Positions 1 through 8,559 of a stretch of DNA of 64,000 nucleotides are shown here, piece after piece. The number at the start of each line of letters is the position of its first letter. Positions within the stretch are counted from its first letter, which is position 1. Source of the stretch: Pantoea sp. GD03673 (GTDB lineage: Bacteria > Pseudomonadota > Gammaproteobacteria > Enterobacterales > Enterobacteriaceae); NCBI RefSeq assembly GCF_029844725.1, contig NZ_JAOCKJ010000003.1, positions 310,001 through 374,000 on the forward strand, given 5' to 3'. The translations under genes and the position numbers were made by a program. Under the pieces are notes generated by a model. That model ran no database searches. It was not told where the DNA came from and was given only the letters and a program-made list of their open reading frames with translations.

Positions 1-209
1 AGTGCGCACGTGTCAGGTGCCGTTAACAACACCCTTCCTGTCTCGCATGCATGCGTGCTAAAGCCTGTCTGCCTGCTAAAGACGAATAGTCGTGGCAGAA
101 CTCTGTTTGTCTCCTGAATCTTACGGCAAACCAACTTTGGAGCATCCCTATCTGAACTGAGTTCTGATTTAAATCTGGCCTGATCAGAAAGTTAAAAAAG
201 GGTTTTAGC

Positions 210-659
210 ATGAAAAAAGTTGAGGAATCCGATCCCCTTTCTCCCTGCTCCCGACACATCGTTGAAAAACTGTCAGCGGAACTCGCCTCAATCACGGGTG
301 ATGGTGGCAAACGCCATTTCACATTAGCGTCAATGGAGCAGGAAAGAGCGCTGTGGGCGCTGGCAAGGGACAGCAGTGGCAATGCGATAGGCTGCGGAGC
401 CATTCGACCTTTATCGGAAAATGTGGCTGAACTCAAAAGGATGTTCTCAGACCGAAGTTCTCCCGGTATCGGTACTGCTTTACTCACATTCCTTGAAACA
501 GCCGCGAAGCGTATGGGGTATAACGAACTCTGGCTTGAAACCCGGCGTGTTAACCATCGGGCTGTGAATTTTTATGAGAAGAATGGATACCTACAAATTG
601 AAAATTACGGGCCCTATGCAGGTCGGGAAGAGGCGGTCTGTTTCGCAAAAGCATTATGA
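210..659 (+). CDS. GNAT family N-acetyltransferase
   Basis: This 149-residue protein looks like a single GNAT domain, which transfers an acetyl group from acetyl-CoA to an amine of unknown identity. The acetyl-CoA loop is visible as SSPGIGTALL in mid-protein, after the ELKRMF strand. It is followed by LWLETRRVNHRAVNFYEKNGY, the usual motif B region with a Tyr that often serves as general acid. The loop carries Ser-Ser-Pro where many relatives have Arg-Gly-Xaa. The ATG at 210 has an AAGGG ribosome site in front. A strong bidirectional hairpin separates it from the convergent MFS gene. The substrate cannot be told from sequence. Confidence 0.85.
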   Translation: MKKVEESDPLSPCSRHIVEKLSAELASITGDGGKRHFTLASMEQERALWALARDSSGNAIGCGAIRPLSENVAELKRMFSDRSSPGIGTALLTFLETAAKRMGYNELWLETRRVNHRAVNFYEKNGYLQIENYGPYAGREEAVCFAKAL

Positions 660-717
660 AGCTGACTCAGCGCTACGCGGAATTGACTTGCCCTGTCGAA
701 GGGAAAACTGAAAAAGC

Positions 718-753
718 GCATCTGCAGACGCGGTGATCCACGTCTGCAGATGC
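718..753. terminator. Bidirectional terminator hairpin between GNAT and MFS genes
   Basis: A perfect 13-bp stem (718-730 with 741-753) encloses a 10-base loop between two convergent genes. The minus-strand reading is followed by GCTTTTT and the plus-strand reading by GGTTATTTT, so it can stop transcription from both sides. The MFS stop codon is only 8 bases away. Confidence 0.8.
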
Positions 754-760
754 GGTTATT

Positions 761-2101
761 TTACTTACTGACCGGTGAAGCGCTGTTTTCCACTTCAATG
801 CTCAGCTCTTTTTTTCGACCCATGACCAGCACCGCAATACCGCCGATGCCACAGAGGACAGCCAGTGGCATCATGGCCAGTGTATGGCTGCCGGTGGCCT
901 GGTTGATGATGCCGTAAACGTTGACCATCAATCCTCCGCCAATCAGATTCGCCATCGCACCGATAGCAGCCAGACCCGCAGCGGCAGTGGTGGATGACAT
1001 CCATCCCGATGCCAGTGCCCAGAAAGGTCCTTTCATTGAGTAGGCACCGACTAATACCAGTGACAGGATGACGACGCTGCCGGTCAGGGTGTTAGTGATA
1101 AAGGCGGAAAGCAGACCACCCGCAATCAGGAACAGCGTTAACGCGGTGTGCCAGCGACGCTCGCCGCTTCTGTCAGAACTTCTGCCCCAGACAATCATCA
1201 GAATGGATGCCAGGCCGTAAGGAATCGCATTGACTAAACCGGTGGTGAAATTATCCAGTCCGAATGATTTCAGCAGCTGCGGAGACCACACGCTCAGCGT
1301 TGATCCTGCCGCAGACGCGCCTGCATAAATCAGTGCCATCACCCAGATATGTTTATGACGCAGCAACTGCCAGAGGGAAATATGACCAATGGCTTTCTTT
1401 TTCGCATTCTCAGCTTCAAGTGTGCTGTTCAGCCACGCTTTTTGTTCCTGGTTTAACCAGCTGGCATTAGAGGGGCGGTTGCTCAGTAAAAAGAATGCCG
1501 CAATCCCCAGAATCACCGCCGGAATGCCTTCCAGGATGAATAACCAGTGCCAGCCGCGCATGCCCAGCCAGCCGTCGAGCGACAAAATCAGACCGGAGAT
1601 AGGCGATCCAATAAAATTCGCCGCCGGTATAGCCACCATAAAGGTCGCAATCACACGCGCACGGTACTTACCGGGGATCCAGTACGTCAGATAAAGGATC
1701 ACACCAGGGAAAAATCCTGCCTCTGCGGCACCCAGTAAAAAGCGCAGGATGTAGAGCGTATTGGCGCTCTCAACAAAGGCGGTGCAGACCGAGATGATGC
1801 CCCACGACACCATGATGCGAGAGATCCAGATCTTTGCGCCAATTTTCTGCATGGCAAGGTTGCTGGGAACTTCGAACAGAAAGTAGCCGACGAAAAACAG
1901 GCTGCTCGCAAAACCAAATACGGCTTTGGACAGGCCCAAATCTTCGTTCATCTGCAATGAAGCCATACCAATGTTGCCGCGATCGATAATGGCAATCAGA
2001 TAACAGACGATCAGAAAGGGCAAAATGCGCCAGACCACCTTCTTAACGGTCTGCTGCTCAATATCGGCAGAGAAAGTCGTGATGTGCTGTTTTTCAGACA
2101 T
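761..2101 (-). CDS. MFS transporter, ACS (anion:cation symporter) family
   Basis: This is a 446-residue, 12-helix permease of the anion:cation symporter branch of the MFS, which takes up organic acids such as tartrate, phthalate, glucarate or hydroxyphenylacetate. Typical ACS motifs are present: an IAIIDRGNIGMA segment in helix 1, FEVPSNLAMQKIGA, and LRFLLGAAEAGFFPGVILYL in helix 4. I chose the ATG at 2101, which has GAGGA seven bases upstream, over an in-frame GTG at 2113. No catabolic enzyme lies beside it, so its substrate is unknown. A CRP-like site and a small palindrome occur upstream. It is a paralogue of the tartrate permease at 34656. Confidence 0.88.
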   Translation of the reverse strand: MSEKQHITTFSADIEQQTVKKVVWRILPFLIVCYLIAIIDRGNIGMASLQMNEDLGLSKAVFGFASSLFFVGYFLFEVPSNLAMQKIGAKIWISRIMVSWGIISVCTAFVESANTLYILRFLLGAAEAGFFPGVILYLTYWIPGKYRARVIATFMVAIPAANFIGSPISGLILSLDGWLGMRGWHWLFILEGIPAVILGIAAFFLLSNRPSNASWLNQEQKAWLNSTLEAENAKKKAIGHISLWQLLRHKHIWVMALIYAGASAAGSTLSVWSPQLLKSFGLDNFTTGLVNAIPYGLASILMIVWGRSSDRSGERRWHTALTLFLIAGGLLSAFITNTLTGSVVILSLVLVGAYSMKGPFWALASGWMSSTTAAAGLAAIGAMANLIGGGLMVNVYGIINQATGSHTLAMMPLAVLCGIGGIAVLVMGRKKELSIEVENSASPVSK

Positions 2102-2237
2102 GATGATCCTCACAGTTTTGTCATCGCTTTACGCGCCATTGGCAAAGCGCCTTCGTTGTACTCTGTAAAACAGTAATGTACTGAGTAAAACCATTATCAC
2201 GATAAAATCTCATGCCTGCCGGAAGATGTAATCAGGT

Positions 2238-2253
2238 TGTGTTATTTGTCACA
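2238..2253. promoter_or_regulatory. CRP-like site upstream of MFS gene
   Basis: The 16-mer TGTGTTATTTGTCACA matches the CRP consensus TGTGA-N6-TCACA at nine of ten defined positions. It lies about 140 bp upstream of the MFS start, which fits catabolite control of a carbon-source permease. Function is inferred. Confidence 0.45.
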
Positions 2254-2666
2254 AAAAAGTGCTCAATGAATTTAGTTTATGTGACGAGGGTGTCGTCAGA
2301 GCATTTCGCTGAACGTTCTTTTTTTGGGTGTAGGGATAGCATGGCGGGAAGGAACCGTCTGAAACGGGTTTGTGCGGAGGGGGTGAATCAGTCACGCCTG
2401 TTGGCAATAAGCCAGTTAGGGTGACACCGGAACTGACACTGTGAAGACCGGGGCAGGACAGAGATCTGACGTTCCCCGGCAACAACATGCGCGGCATCCT
2501 GACGCGTAACCATGACCATGTTTACCCACCGGTTATCAGAAGCAAAGCACCGGTAACAGGTGATACACAGCCCCCCAAATCTGGCGGGCCGATACATCAC
2601 ACTTATGCCTGCGCTTTTCTCCCGACCAGAAAGGCCGTGAAAATGGCAGATTGATGAATCCGCTGA

Positions 2667-2689
2667 CCGCCTGTCTGAGAGACAGGCGG
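2667..2689. terminator. Hairpin downstream of chemoreceptor gene
   Basis: A perfect 10-bp stem with a 3-base loop (CCGCCTGTCT, GAG, AGACAGGCGG) lies about 65 bases past the stop codon of the chemoreceptor. It has no clear T-tract on the minus strand, so it may be an RNA-stabilising hairpin rather than an intrinsic terminator. Confidence 0.45.
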
Positions 2690-2753
2690 CAGCCCACGCT
2701 GAAAAAGTGTCAGGAAAAGACACCGTAAGGCAGTCCAGTCCTGACACCTTAGA

Positions 2754-4337
2754 TTAAGCGTGCGCTGGATTAATTTTAAACACGCTGACACTGGCAAGCA
2801 GCATTTCAGCCTGAGCCTGTAAAGCCTGCGCCGCAGCAGTAGACTGCTGAGAAAGGGCAGCGTTTTGCTGAGTGGCCGCATCCATATGCGTGACCGCAAG
2901 ATTAACCTGATCGATACCCACACTCTGCTCATTACTGGCCGACGAAACGTTTTCAATCAACTCGCTGACCTGATGAATGCGTAAAATAATCTCCTCCATC
3001 GTCATCCCGGCATGTTTGACCAGCTCATTGCCCTGGCCGATTGAACTCACAGAACGTTCAATCAGGATACGCACATCCTTCGCTGCTTTTGCAGAGCGCT
3101 GCGCCAGAGCACGAACTTCTGCTGCAACCACCGCAAACCCACGGCCCTCTGTTCCCGCACGTGCCGCTTCGACCGCCGCATTCAGTGCCAGAATGTTAGT
3201 CTGGAAAGCGATACCGTCAATCACCGTAATGATCTGATTGATCTCATTGGAAAACTGCTGGATTTCGCTCATGGTGTGTACCACTTTTTCCACCACCTCG
3301 CCGCCCTGGCCTGCAATGGAGCGGGCATCCTGTGCAATGTTGCTGGCATGAACGGCATTCTGAGCGTTATTTTTCACCACCGAGGTCAGTTCCTCCATCG
3401 AGGCGGCCGTTTCTTCAAGTGCGCCAGCCTGCGCCTCGTTACGTGACGAGAGTTCCTGGCTGCCCTGTGCAATCTGAACGGAAGCGGAGGCAATGTTTTC
3501 CGTGCCGACGCGGACGCCAGAGACAATTGACGTCAGGCTGCTATTCATTTCAAGCAACGCCGTCATCAGCTCTGCGGTTTCGTCACGTCCACTGGGACGG
3601 ATAACCGTCTGGAGATCGCCTGAAGCAACGGTGCGCGCAATGTTGACAGCTTCGCGCAGTGGATGGGTAATGCTGCGAATTAACCAGACGGTTATTAATA
3701 CGCCGGAAAGTAAAATACCCGCCATGGCGACCCACAAGGTCATGCGGGTTTCCTGATACTGAGCCAGGTTTTGCGCCGTCAGCGCCTGATTGAGTTTCTG
3801 AGCGTGCGCCAGCGTACGATGAACCACGTCATCAATCATTTTGGTCGGCTCGCGATCGATACCATTGACCTGGCTGTCAACCAGTTGGGCACTGGCCGGA
3901 TTATGAATGTCGTAGCTTTGCAACGCAGCGAGGTATTTCTGTCTGAGCTGAAGGTGTAGCGCAATCGTTTGTTTCACATGGGTTGTATCCATACCCAGTT
4001 CAGGCTGCAGTATCAGCAGCTGATGCAGGAGCCCCTGTGTTTTGTTACTTTGCGCCAGAAAGGCCGCTTTATATTTGTCAAAAACGCCCATGCTCTGCGT
4101 GCCACGCAACAGAATGTTCTTCCACTCCTGTACCTGAATTTTAAACTGAACCTGGGCATTTCGGGCCGTATCGATGCTCTCAGCAACACGTGCTTCGCTT
4201 GCCATGATGTCTGTATTTTTTTGCAGACCCTGAGCATTCAGGGTGATGCCTCTTAACCCGACAAACAGCGTTGCGAGCAGAAGGATGGCGGCCATCACGC
4301 TGAGTCTTTGTCCAATTGTAAAATGATTAAGCTTCAT
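2754..4337 (-). CDS. Methyl-accepting chemotaxis protein
   Basis: This is a 527-residue transmembrane chemoreceptor. Helix 1 lies at about residues 10-30, a periplasmic four-helix-type sensor at 31-195, helix 2 at 198-218, a HAMP domain near 220-270, and a long MA signalling domain after that. The conserved hairpin tip is present (GIAFQTNILALNAAVEAARA, then GFAVVAAEVRALAQRSA). The protein ends in FKINPAHA, so the NWETF-type CheR/CheB docking pentapeptide is absent and it probably needs help from a full-length receptor for methylation. The ATG at 4337 starts MKLNHF and has GGA upstream. A sigma-28-like promoter lies upstream. The ligand is unknown. Confidence 0.93.
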   Translation of the reverse strand: MKLNHFTIGQRLSVMAAILLLATLFVGLRGITLNAQGLQKNTDIMASEARVAESIDTARNAQVQFKIQVQEWKNILLRGTQSMGVFDKYKAAFLAQSNKTQGLLHQLLILQPELGMDTTHVKQTIALHLQLRQKYLAALQSYDIHNPASAQLVDSQVNGIDREPTKMIDDVVHRTLAHAQKLNQALTAQNLAQYQETRMTLWVAMAGILLSGVLITVWLIRSITHPLREAVNIARTVASGDLQTVIRPSGRDETAELMTALLEMNSSLTSIVSGVRVGTENIASASVQIAQGSQELSSRNEAQAGALEETAASMEELTSVVKNNAQNAVHASNIAQDARSIAGQGGEVVEKVVHTMSEIQQFSNEINQIITVIDGIAFQTNILALNAAVEAARAGTEGRGFAVVAAEVRALAQRSAKAAKDVRILIERSVSSIGQGNELVKHAGMTMEEIILRIHQVSELIENVSSASNEQSVGIDQVNLAVTHMDAATQQNAALSQQSTAAAQALQAQAEMLLASVSVFKINPAHA

Positions 4338-4388
4338 AGTTTTTCCGTGGTGAAAACAACAATGCACCGGCCAATCCCGGTACAACAG

Positions 4389-4416
4389 TTATCGTCACGG
4401 TGAAGCACGGACTTTA
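4389..4416 (-). promoter_or_regulatory. Putative sigma-28 (FliA) promoter of chemoreceptor gene
   Basis: On the minus strand TAAAGTCC is followed after 12 bases by GACGATAA. The FliA consensus is TAAAGTTT-N11-GCCGATAA, so this has good elements but one extra spacer base. It lies about 50 bases upstream of the chemoreceptor ATG, where such a promoter would be expected. Confidence 0.5.
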
Positions 4417-5085
4417 TGGTCGGGCGTCCCGATCATGCGTTAAGCTTTTATGAAGGCTGACAGGACGTACAGGGTTGCGATTAACAGAAACGCAGCCGCT
4501 GGCTGGCCTTATTTTCAGGGATTCAATGTATTTCTGTTGCGGTAGTTGGGCTGGCGGTGATTGCGCATACCTCTGCCGCCCTTTTCACGCTGACTAACGT
4601 AGCGGCCTCACTCTCTTTATGCACGCTGGCATGGCAATTCCGGAACCAACCGCCGCAGGCAGTAAATATTGACCAGAGACCGACATAACGTGAACTGACA
4701 TCTGCCTGGCGATACTGCCTCTTGTTATCTCCCTGGATCAGGTATCCGGCAATGGATGCCAGAAGCCAATCCAGTCAGAGAAACCAGCATGTCAAAGCAG
4801 CCTCTCTTCTGACGGGCTCCTGTTTGCCTCTCAGATTCCGCCTGTTTTTGCCGCTCAGGTTTCTGCATCCACCCTTCCTGTCTGCTCATGCAGAGCGTGA
4901 CAACAGCCAACCCCGCACTTCGCATCTATAATTCAGTGTCTCAGACCCTGCGCGCGAGCCGGTCAGCCGCTCAGAAACAGCGTGGGTATCTGAACATCGT
5001 GGTGTCAGCGATACATCGCTATTCATTCCCCTGATGATGCCCGCCGGGTTAACAGGCTCATCATTGACAGAAATAAGGAAGCCTC
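4417..5085. other. Intergenic region without recognisable gene
   Basis: About 670 bases separate the chemoreceptor promoter from the SDR gene. Short open frames exist on both strands (for example near 4722-4931), but none has a convincing ribosome site or a familiar sequence. I see no repeat, RNA gene or mobile-element end here. Confidence 0.4.
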
Positions 5086-5886
5086 ATGATCTTATCACTC
5101 GAAAATCAGGTTGCGCTGGTTACCGGTGCCAGCTCGGGTCTCGGCTATGCCTGTGCAGAAGCCCTTGCCAAAGCGGGTGCCGGTGTGGTGGTTAACTACC
5201 ACAGCCAGGCAGAGCCCGCCGAAGAGCTGGTTGAGAAAATCCGTGCAGACGGTGGACGCGCCATTGCGGTAAAGGGGGACGTATCAAAAGAGGCTGACGT
5301 TGAAAATCTCTTTAACCAGACGATTGCTGAATTTGGCAGGCTGGATATTCTGGTGGCGAACTCAGGGCTACAGAAAGATGCCCCATCCATTGAGATGTCG
5401 CTTGAGGACTGGAATACCGTTCTGGACGTGAATCTTACCGGGCAGTTTCTCTGTGCGCGTGCAGCGCTGCGTCAGTTTCGTGACCAGGAGCATCGCCCGG
5501 CGATCAGCCGGGCTGTGGGTAAAATCATTCATATGAGTTCAGTTCATCAGCTGATTCCCTGGGCCGGACACGTTAACTACGCCGCCTCCAAAGGCGGGGT
5601 TGATTTGCTGATGAAAAGCCTGGCACAGGAAGTGGGCGAGGATCGGATACGCGTTAATTCAGTCGCACCCGGCGCTATCGCTACCGCCATAAATGAAGAG
5701 ACCACCCAGGGCGAAGCGGGCAAGGCGCTGTTAAAACTCATCCCTTACGGGCGTATCGGTGCTGCGGAAGATGTGGCGAATGCGGTGGTCTGGCTTGCCA
5801 GTGACCTTTCCGACTACGTTCATGGCACCACGCTGTTTATCGATGGCGGAATGAGCCTGTATCCCGGCTTTCGCGATAACGGCTGA
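5086..5886 (+). CDS. SDR family oxidoreductase, glucose 1-dehydrogenase-like
   Basis: This 266-residue enzyme is a classical short-chain dehydrogenase. The NAD(P) loop TGASSGLGYA is at about residue 14, the NANSG-type motif appears as ANSG, and the catalytic Ser and YAASK (Tyr and Lys) are in place. The HSSxHQxIPW segment, QKDAPS after ANSG, and C-terminal FIDGGMSLYPGF are typical of the glucose 1-dehydrogenase branch. Members are commonly annotated this way, but their true substrates vary. AAGGAAG precedes the ATG. It stands alone, before the glutathione peroxidase gene. Confidence 0.85.
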   Translation: MILSLENQVALVTGASSGLGYACAEALAKAGAGVVVNYHSQAEPAEELVEKIRADGGRAIAVKGDVSKEADVENLFNQTIAEFGRLDILVANSGLQKDAPSIEMSLEDWNTVLDVNLTGQFLCARAALRQFRDQEHRPAISRAVGKIIHMSSVHQLIPWAGHVNYAASKGGVDLLMKSLAQEVGEDRIRVNSVAPGAIATAINEETTQGEAGKALLKLIPYGRIGAAEDVANAVVWLASDLSDYVHGTTLFIDGGMSLYPGFRDNG

Positions 5887-6066
5887 GTTATGCGTCACGT
5901 AACCGGTTAATGACCTGGCGGAGAGAGCACCCCTCTTCCCGCCCTGTGCATACTGTGATAGCTCGCGCCGCCGATGTCGAACCAGACACCCACTTCCCGC
6001 CGCAACCGCCGTGGGCCGCGCTATGCTAATGTTGTCATTAAACAGGTTCCGCGCTAAGGATTGTCC

Positions 6067-6543
6067 ATGTCTCCCTTTTATCAACTTTCGGCCGTCAGCC
6101 TGACTGGCCAGCCAGTCCCGATGGCCGACTTCGCTGGCAAAGTGGTTCTGGTGGTGAATACCGCCAGCCATTGTGGCTTCACGCCACAATATGCTGGGCT
6201 GGAAGCACTTTACAAAAAGTATGCCGCTCAGGGGCTGGTGATACTCGGTTTTCCCTGCAATCAGTTCGGTAAGCAGGAACCCGGCGGGGCCGACGATATC
6301 GCCCGGACATGCCACATCAACTACGGCGTGAGTTTTCCGATGTTTGAGAAAGTCGACGTCAACGGTGCCGCAGCACACGCGGTGTTTCGTTACCTCAAGG
6401 AAGCATTACCCGGCGTGCTGGGTGGTCGTATCAAGTGGAACTTCACTAAGTTCCTGATAGGACGCGACGGCAGACCTGTCAGACGATTTGCGCCGACCAC
6501 GACTCCGGCAAAAATGGAAGCCGCAATTGCAGCTGCCCTCTGA
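6067..6543 (+). CDS. Glutathione peroxidase family protein (thiol peroxidase)
   Basis: This 158-residue protein is a Cys-type GPX that reduces peroxides in the cytoplasm, probably with thioredoxin as donor as in bacterial BtuE. The peroxidatic Cys36 lies in NTASHCGF, the Gln in FPCNQFGKQEPGG (near residue 70), and Trp-Asn in KWNFTKFLI (124-125). Cys82 in TCHINYGVSFP sits where the resolving Cys of thioredoxin-dependent GPXs is found. An in-frame TTG lies at 6061, but the ATG at 6067 has AAGGA eight bases upstream and gives the normal N-terminus. It has no operon partner. Confidence 0.93.
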   Translation: MSPFYQLSAVSLTGQPVPMADFAGKVVLVVNTASHCGFTPQYAGLEALYKKYAAQGLVILGFPCNQFGKQEPGGADDIARTCHINYGVSFPMFEKVDVNGAAAHAVFRYLKEALPGVLGGRIKWNFTKFLIGRDGRPVRRFAPTTTPAKMEAAIAAAL

Positions 6544-7055
6544 GGATATGAATTAAAGTAACCGCCCCCCTTACCGAAGAAATTCATCACGTTGAGGAGC
6601 CTGGGAGGTTTACAGGGTAAGGGGTGAATAGTTGCGTTAAATCCGTCGTACAGGCCCCCCGCCGTTGCGCGTGCTATACGCGATTAAAGAAGGGACGCTC
6701 ACCGAAATCAAAACCGGAATAACCGGCGTCAGCTCTGCTTTCATGCGTGTGCTGAAAAGGTGTGCTGAGGTGATATCGCGGATGATCCTTTTGCGGAAAA
6801 TCTTTGCGGTATCCCATGTGTTCCGGGCGCTGAAACGGCCTGCCAGTGGGGCTGGCAGGTTCCTGAAAATGGAAAACCATCCGACATTATCAACCGATTT
6901 GCGCTTTGTGACGCCGCGAACCGGAGTGGATTTACATCCTCCTTCAATGACCGTCTGATTAACTGGGGTAACGTCCGCTGTTCACCGCTCTTTTCCGTCA
7001 GGCGGTTCTGTCGTGCGACTGAATGCGTTACATCCGGTCGCGCCTGCGGCATCCC
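6544..7055. other. Intergenic region without recognisable gene
   Basis: About 510 bases lie between the peroxidase gene and the convergent SDR gene. The only clear structure is a hairpin at 6839-6859 with an 8-bp stem (CCTGCCAG and CTGGCAGG) around TGGGG. No open frame here has a supported start or a recognisable product. Confidence 0.4.
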
Positions 7056-7784
7056 CTACGCGGTCATGCCGCCATCAATTACCAGCTCGGTACCGCCGAC
7101 ATAACGGCTTTCATCGGACGCCAGAAACAGGGCGGCGGCGGCCACTTCATCCGGATTCCCCAGCCGCTTAGCCGGGATTCGGGCGCTCAGCGTTTGTCTC
7201 ACTTCATCGCTGGCACGGTCAAACATCGGCGTGTCAGTGGGGCCCGGACTCAGCGTGTTCACCCGGATGCCACGCGGTGCCAGCTCGCTGTTCCAGGTGC
7301 GGGCATACGAACGCACGGCGGCTTTGCTGGCGGAATAGCTGCCGTAGCCGGGATTGGCCATTTCGCCTGCAATCGAACCCACCAGCACGATGCTGCCGCC
7401 CTCACCCATCAGCTGCACCGCGTGCTGCACCGTCAGCACCATCGCGCGCACATTCAGATTAAACGCGCGATCGATGTGCTCCCCGGTTGTCTCTTCCAGG
7501 CTCGCAGGTTCTGACACGCCTGACGCGTTAACAAGAATATCGAGGCGACCCGCGCGGGCGACAAGGGTTGCGAACAGGCGCGCAAGATCGCTTTCGCGGG
7601 TGATATCGGCAGGAATGGCTTCGACCTGACCGCCGATCGCGGCGACCGCCTCAGCCAGTTGCGCTTCCCGCCGGGCGGTTATAAAAACGCGTGCGCCTTC
7701 CTCTGCAAAACGGCGAGCGACAGCAAGGCCGATACCGCTATTACCCCCGGTGACAAGGGCGACTTTTCCACTCAGTTTCATCAT
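7056..7784 (-). CDS. SDR family oxidoreductase
   Basis: This is a 242-residue short-chain dehydrogenase. The cofactor loop is TGGNSGIGLA, the NVNASG-type motif is VNASGV, and the active-site Ser and YSASK follow. The C-terminal LVIDGGMTA is standard for the family. The ATG pair at 7784 and 7781 follows a GGGAG site. The open frame extends further upstream, but the extra residues (MTLNIRN...) do not belong to the fold. It is transcribed divergently from the HxlR regulator with 98 bases between start codons, a common arrangement in which the regulator responds to a redox or electrophile signal. The substrate is unknown. Confidence 0.87.
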   Translation of the reverse strand: MMKLSGKVALVTGGNSGIGLAVARRFAEEGARVFITARREAQLAEAVAAIGGQVEAIPADITRESDLARLFATLVARAGRLDILVNASGVSEPASLEETTGEHIDRAFNLNVRAMVLTVQHAVQLMGEGGSIVLVGSIAGEMANPGYGSYSASKAAVRSYARTWNSELAPRGIRVNTLSPGPTDTPMFDRASDEVRQTLSARIPAKRLGNPDEVAAAALFLASDESRYVGGTELVIDGGMTA

Positions 7785-7813
7785 TGCGACTCCCAATAGT
7801 GGCTGGACGCTTG

Positions 7814-7838
7814 ATGATACATTTCGTATATTTAGTGT
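7814..7838. promoter_or_regulatory. Candidate HxlR operator
   Basis: The divergent intergenic region between the SDR and HxlR genes contains ATACATTTCGTAT, a 4-bp inverted repeat around five bases. It sits inside a looser GATAC...GTGTC pair. HxlR regulators often bind such short dyads between divergent genes. The assignment is tentative. Confidence 0.3.
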
Positions 7839-7882
7839 CAATTACGCACCTGGTGTACATCAGATATCCCCGAGGAAACCGC

Positions 7883-8266
7883 ATGACCACCGATATCACC
7901 CAGCTACTCGCCGAGATCAACAGCACGCGGCCAATCCTGGAGCAGGTAGCGAATAAGTGGTCAGTCCTGATCCTGACCGTCTTGTGCTCTCAGCCCTCAC
8001 GTTTTAACACCATCAAGCGCAGGCTCGACCCCATCACGCATAAATCGCTGACGGAGGCATTACGCCGTCTGGAACGCAACGGACTGATAAGTCGCCGTGT
8101 GATTGCTTCATCGCCTGTGGCGGTTAAATATGCCATTACGCCGCTGGGCCGGACGTTACAGGATCCTTTTGTCGCGCTGGTAAACTGGGCAAAGCAGCAT
8201 GGGAAAGCCCTGGAACAGGCGCAGGCGGGATATGATGAAGAGCGTGAGACCCGCGATCCCCTGTAA
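7883..8266 (+). CDS. HxlR family transcriptional regulator
   Basis: This 127-residue protein is a winged-helix regulator of the HxlR type. The signature WSVLILTVL, FNTIKRRLDPITHKSLTEALRRLERNGLISRRV and YAITPLGRTL stretches are all present. Such proteins act as dimers and control an adjacent, usually divergent, oxidoreductase gene, often through a redox- or aldehyde-sensing Cys. The only Cys visible here is in TVLCSQPS, near the start of the HTH. The ATG at 7883 is preceded by CGAGGAAAC. The open frame reaches back to 7784, but that extension crosses the presumed operator region. Confidence 0.9.
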   Translation: MTTDITQLLAEINSTRPILEQVANKWSVLILTVLCSQPSRFNTIKRRLDPITHKSLTEALRRLERNGLISRRVIASSPVAVKYAITPLGRTLQDPFVALVNWAKQHGKALEQAQAGYDEERETRDPL

Positions 8267-8559
8267 ACATCGCACCGGACGACGTTCAGAATGCCGGACG
8301 CAGCAGATAACCAGCGTTGTCCCGAAGACCCGTTCTATGCCGAAGTAAAGTGCGGGGAGGTCACGCATCTTGCCTGATCTGACCTGTGAGTTTCTGATGT
8401 GATGCATAGCCTTCTGCCGGGCGTAACGGACTCTCTTTCTGGCGCACACAAGGGGGCATGGTGGAGGTGACATGCATGGCGGCGGGATCTGTGACATCGG
8501 CTAAAAAGGTTGGTTTTAACATGACCGACGCACTCACAACGGGCTCGCCTGCTCATCCA

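Larger units (their letters stand above)
2102..2753. other. Intergenic region upstream of the MFS gene
   Basis: About 650 bases lie between the 5' end of the MFS gene and the 3' end of the chemoreceptor gene. It holds the palindrome CAGTAATGTACTG at 2171-2183, a CRP-like site at 2238-2253, and a 10-bp stem hairpin (2667-2689) beyond the chemoreceptor stop codon. Several open frames cross the rest, but none has a ribosome site or a recognisable product. Confidence 0.5.

Noticed and set aside
23..487. 154-codon minus-strand frame overlapping the GNAT gene
   Set aside because: It is antisense to a recognisable GNAT and has no familiar domain or ribosome site.
2102..2753. Insertion-sequence remnant upstream of the MFS gene
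   Set aside because: No transposase motif, terminal inverted repeats or target duplication could be found in this stretch.
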